A DNA stretch of 64,000 nt from positions 372,001 to 436,000 of the forward strand of contig JAXBDG010000007.1 in NCBI GenBank assembly GCA_036320915.1, given 5' to 3'. A model generated the notes under the pieces. It ran no database searches, was not told where the DNA came from, and saw nothing but the letters and a program-made list of their open reading frames with translations. The first letter of the stretch is position 1; each line of letters opens with the position of its first letter. This DNA is from Linnemannia elongata (Eukaryota > Mortierellomycota > Mortierellomycetes > Mortierellales > Mortierellaceae). Shown here one piece after another: positions 61,104-64,000 of this stretch. The translations under genes were made by a program, and so were the position numbers.

Positions 61104-61292
61104 ACTGCATAGGGTTGACCTTGTCGCCCTCGAAAAATAAAAGAGGCATTTTTCCAATCTGCAAGGGCGAACAACCATACCAACATAAGACGGGGGAATT
61201 CCTTATGGCCGTAAACTATTTTTTTTAACCACAGCCAAAGCTAAAATTCCAATGAAATCAATTGACTTCCTATAGTTCAGTCAATTCATTGA
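61104..61292. other. Convergent spacer MED1 / broken Sel1 gene
   Basis: A short AT-rich spacer with AATAAA at 61135, which fits a MED1 polyadenylation signal. Confidence 0.5.
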
Positions 61293-63003
61293 TCAGGAGT
61301 CATCGTCCTCCTGTGTCAGTTCCTCCAAACGTTCTTTAGCACCCAAGTCTCCCTGGTCGGCAGCCTTTCGATACCACTCCATGGCCTTTGACTGGTTCTG
61401 CTCCACTCCTTCGCCGCTTTCGTACAGAACCCCGATGTTGAATTGGGCTTCTGCATATCCTTGTTTCGCGGCCTTTAGAAACCATTGCAGGGCTTGGGCA
61501 AAGTCCTGCTCAACTCCTTCGCCTTTGTTGTATATAATACCGATGTTGCATTGAGCGAGTGGATCTCCTTGGCTGGCGGCCTTGAAATTCCGGCCCATCG
61601 CTGTCAAATAGCTCTGCGAGACGCCAAGACCTGCATAGTAGAAAAAGCTGACACGCCGCAGTCCAACTGTATGTCCTTGATTGGCGATCTTGAGGAAGCA
61701 TTCCATGGCAGCTTGGTAGTCTCGTCTAAGCATGCACTTGTGTCCAAAGGCGACTTGGGCATCAATATCACTCTGAGTGACAACAGATTTTGTTGGAGGG
61801 GAGTTGTCGGCGAAAGCAGAAGTCTCATTGGCAAGAGGAGGAATATCTCCGGACAACTGCGGTTCGTTGTCGTCGCTGGTAGGTTGCACAACGAATATTT
61901 TGCTGCTGCTGTGCTGGGGTTTGCGCATGCTGCTCATGGGCATCTCAGACGCCCCTGTCTTTTGTCGTTCAGAGCTATAGCCATGTGAACGATGACGAGG
62001 GGGGGGGGGGGGGGGGGGGGGTTGGTGAGAATCTGAAGCACATGGAATACATATCCCATAACAATGGACAGAATACACGCCGCTTACAGTCTGAGGGCCT
62101 CTATTTTTCGCTGAGCGTTGATGTCTCCTTGAAACGCCGCTTTAAGATACCATCCCACGGCGACGAATGAATCCTTGTAAACATCCTGACCTTCCAAAAG
62201 ATGTCGCGGACTTGAACCTGAGCATGCGCATGACTCTGGTGGACAGCCTTCAGGTAGCACTCCAGAGCCTTCCAAAAGTCAGCAGGAGCACCATCGCCTT
62301 TAGTATACAGCGCGTTGAGATCCATCATATCTGCAATCTTTGTCATGGCTTCTTTGACGTACTTGCACGCGAGCTCTGTGTTACGGGCTCGAACAAACGC
62401 GTCGTCGAGTTGTGGCCCCGTATTTAAATTGTTTCCTGGTGGTCTAAAGCGAGGACTGAGAACCGAGGTTGATGGGGGGATAGCAGATATTGGCTGCATT
62501 GGTGAGAATGGGTTGTGCCTCGGGGCCACGCTGCTTGTTGCTCAATCTGCCTAAGGACTGATTCATGCTGCTGAGGAGAGCTTTCTTGTGGGTTGCCTAC
62601 GATAACATCCAGTATTTCGCCGGAAATGCAAGCAATTCGAAACGGCTTTAGCCTAGTGCGGAGAAAATGGACATGTCATGGTGTTAGCCAAAATAGTAAA
62701 CTCGCTCTCGCTTTGCACGAACCTACAAGCCCCATAGACGTACGTGTTGAAGTCGTCGTCTTTCATAAAGGGAATCACCCTTGCTTGGTGTCGGACATGA
62801 AGGGCGTTGTGGAAGGCCAGACGGACATCTTCCCAGAGAATGAACTTTTCTCTTGTGATGCGGTTCGTGTAGATGTCGACATAGACAACCTCCGTTGGGT
62901 GCGTCGGAGACGAGGTGGTATTGTTGATGTTGATGGATCGATGGCCCTGAATGTTGGGAGGGGTGAATGAAATTGCAACTGAACTTGTGTGGGGTGTGAA
63001 TGT
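61293..63003 (-). pseudogene. Frame-broken Sel1-repeat gene with the shared N-terminal module
   Basis: Read on the minus strand, this locus matches the Sel1 gene at 17667 but in pieces. A frame from about 63003 to 62744 encodes VVYVDIYTNRI, FILWEDVRLAFHNALHVRHQ and ARVIPFMKDDDF with no ATG in frame. A GTACGT...CACTAG intron (62743-62653) in phase 2 then gives LKPFRIACISGEILDVIVGN. That frame stops at 62424, while Sel1 sequence resumes in another frame (62529 downwards: ALYTKGDGAPADFWKALECY). At about 62204 the frame shifts again by one base, so that GQDVYKDSFVAVGWYLKAAF continues. A last segment (about 62035-61293) has four more Sel1 units and ends TQEDDDS. It begins just before a 23-nt G tract. 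Two frameshifts and a missing ATG point to a decaying gene, unless the assembly has errors or unusual splicing. Confidence 0.7.
61999..62021. repeat. G(23) homopolymer inside the Sel1 locus
   Basis: A run of 23 G on the + strand encodes polyproline on the minus strand, directly after a possible acceptor (TGCTTCAG). Its length sets the reading frame of everything downstream. With 23 G the downstream Sel1 frame is out of register with the GTAAGC-TTCAG intron by one base. Confidence 0.85.
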
Positions 63004-63217
63004 TACTCAAAGGGAAAATTGTATAGGTCAAGGACAAAGGCGAGAAGGGTGAGTGTTGGCGAGTGAGTAGAGCAAGGAAAATTGAAAAGGTTGGCGAGTG
63101 CTTTACCAGTGGGCCTATGGTAAGTATAGAGGACCATTTTAGGCACATCTGGAACGTGTAGTGTTTGATCACCGTGCGAAACTACTGATAGAAATCGAGA
63201 TGTTTTAATATCGCAAT

Positions 63218-63234
63218 TTTTTTTTTTTTTTTTT
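63218..63234. repeat. T tract between Sel1 loci
   Basis: A T homopolymer of about 17 nt lies in the spacer between the broken Sel1 gene and the third Sel1 gene. Confidence 0.7.
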
Positions 63235-63274
63235 TGCGACTTGGTGTTTTATCAAACTCGACACCCTTCACTCT

Positions 63275-64000
63275 TCAATTGAAAAGCCTGCTAAGAAACC
63301 CCTTCTTTTTGATCGTTTTAGTGGCTATCTGCTTATCAGATTCACTGGCTGACAGTTTCATCCATCTTTGGGCCTTCAGGCTCCCCTGGTCAGCCGCCTT
63401 TTGGAACCACTTCCTGGCCTCCGAGTCGTTCTTGGTCACACCTTGGCCGTAGGTGTACATAAGGCCGATGATATACTGCGCATGTCCGTCTCCATGTTCA
63501 GCGGCCTTGCAGAACCACTCCATTGCTTTGGCATAGTCCTGGGGAACGCCTTGGCCGTCATAGTACATAATGCCGATGTTGTTCTGGGCGTTTAGGTGCC
63601 CCTGATCGGCGGCCATGCGGAACCACTCCATCGCCTTGAGAAAGTCCTGGGAAACGCCTTGGCCTTTATCGTACATAATGCCGATGTTGTTCTGGGCGTT
63701 TTGGTGTCCCTGAACGGCGGCCATGCGGAACCACTCTATCGCTTTGGCATAATCCTGGGGAACGCCTTGGCCGTCATAGTACATAATGCCGATGTTGTTC
63801 TGGGCGTTTTGGTGTCCCTGAACGGCGGCCATGCGGAACCACTTCATCGCTTTAGCAAAGTCCTTGGGAACACCTTGGCCTTTATCATACATAATGCCGA
63901 TGTTGTTCTGGGCGTTTTGGTGTCCCTGAACGGCGGCCATGCGGAACCACTCCATCGCTTTGGGAAAGTCCTGGGGAACGCCTTGGCCGTCATAGTACAT
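63275..64000 (-). CDS. Sel1-repeat protein, 3' part (cut by window edge)
   Basis: An open minus-strand frame runs from the window end to TGA at 63275-63277, at least 241 codons. It holds six Sel1 units of 36 residues that alternate between two types: MYYDGQGVPQDYAKAMEWF and MYDKGQGVPKDFAKAMKWF. A final MYTYGQGVTKNDSEARKWFQ unit and the tail KTIKKKGFLSRLFN follow. The last unit and tail correspond to those of the gene at 17667, whose own tail lies beyond a stop codon. Here the codon at that position is CAG (Gln), so this copy shows the longer form. The N-terminal module, if present, lies outside the window. The short basic-hydrophobic tail could be a membrane- or partner-binding peptide; that is inference. 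Confidence 0.85.
   Translation of the reverse strand: MYYDGQGVPQDFPKAMEWFRMAAVQGHQNAQNNIGIMYDKGQGVPKDFAKAMKWFRMAAVQGHQNAQNNIGIMYYDGQGVPQDYAKAIEWFRMAAVQGHQNAQNNIGIMYDKGQGVSQDFLKAMEWFRMAADQGHLNAQNNIGIMYYDGQGVPQDYAKAMEWFCKAAEHGDGHAQYIIGLMYTYGQGVTKNDSEARKWFQKAADQGSLKAQRWMKLSASESDKQIATKTIKKKGFLSRLFN

Noticed and set aside
63490..64000. Regular 108-bp direct repeats suggesting an array element
   Set aside because: They encode Sel1 solenoid units in one open frame with no spacers, so this is neither a CRISPR array nor a non-coding satellite.
1..64000. tRNA or rRNA genes
   Set aside because: Scanning by eye for T-loop-like GTTCRANYC sequences with matching stems gave no convincing candidate; a covariance-model scan would be needed to be sure.

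Overview
The window is eukaryotic nuclear DNA from a filamentous fungus. The best fit is an early-diverging lineage such as Mortierellomycota (Mortierella and relatives). The signs are short spliceosomal introns (mostly 50-365 nt, GTRNGT donors, YAG acceptors), pyrimidine-rich leaders upstream of start codons, long Q/S/T/P-rich disordered protein segments, an augmin subunit, and Sel1-repeat proteins with a lineage-style N-terminal module. The taxonomic call is inference from gene content and style; no marker gene is present. There are about 20 protein genes, nearly all rebuilt exon by exon with consistent splice phases. I found no rRNA, tRNA, CRISPR array or transposase.

Layout. 1-4176: gene-poor, purine/pyrimidine-skewed DNA. 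4177-6942 (+): GID4/Vid24 ubiquitin-ligase substrate receptor. 7440-11919 (-): two-finger GATA transcription factor. 12623-15123 (-): disordered polyQ protein. 15124-17666: gene-poor. 17667-19486 (+): Sel1-repeat protein with a premature stop relative to a paralogue in the window. 20218-22036 (-): disordered poly-Asn protein. 22037-25531: gene-poor, with a 42-nt T tract. 25532-26744 (+): CUE1-like ER ubiquitin-system protein. 27096-29583 (+): chaperonin CCT alpha (TCP1). 29832-32931 (+): asteroid/XPG-like nuclease. 33006-35234 (-): splicing factor PRP3. 35558-37427 (-): COP9 signalosome subunit 2. 38108-39616 (+): HAUS4-like augmin subunit. 39677-44597 (-): UVRAG/Vps38. 45041-47719 (-): membrane-anchored Kelch protein. 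48508-50531 (-): MNN1-family mannosyltransferase. 51293-52602 (-): CBF1-like bHLH factor. 53302-54955 (+): sulfite oxidase. 55054-57632 (-): HMG-box-like protein. 58157-61103 (+): Mediator subunit MED1. 61293-63003 (-): frame-broken Sel1 gene. 63275-64000 (-): a third Sel1 gene, cut by the window edge.

Most of the central block is housekeeping: ubiquitin and CSN control, folding, splicing, spindle assembly, PI3K/autophagy, Golgi glycosylation, sulfur oxidation and Mediator. The genes are packed tightly, with convergent 3' ends only 60-100 nt apart. The accessory part is the Sel1 family. Two of its three loci share an N-terminal module of about 65 residues that I cannot assign to a named domain, interrupted by an intron at the same position and phase. 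The three loci show tandem 108-bp repeat expansion, a nonsense change that leaves a legible tail downstream, frameshifts and a 23-G homopolymer. This looks like a fast birth-and-death gene family and is the most interesting part of the window.
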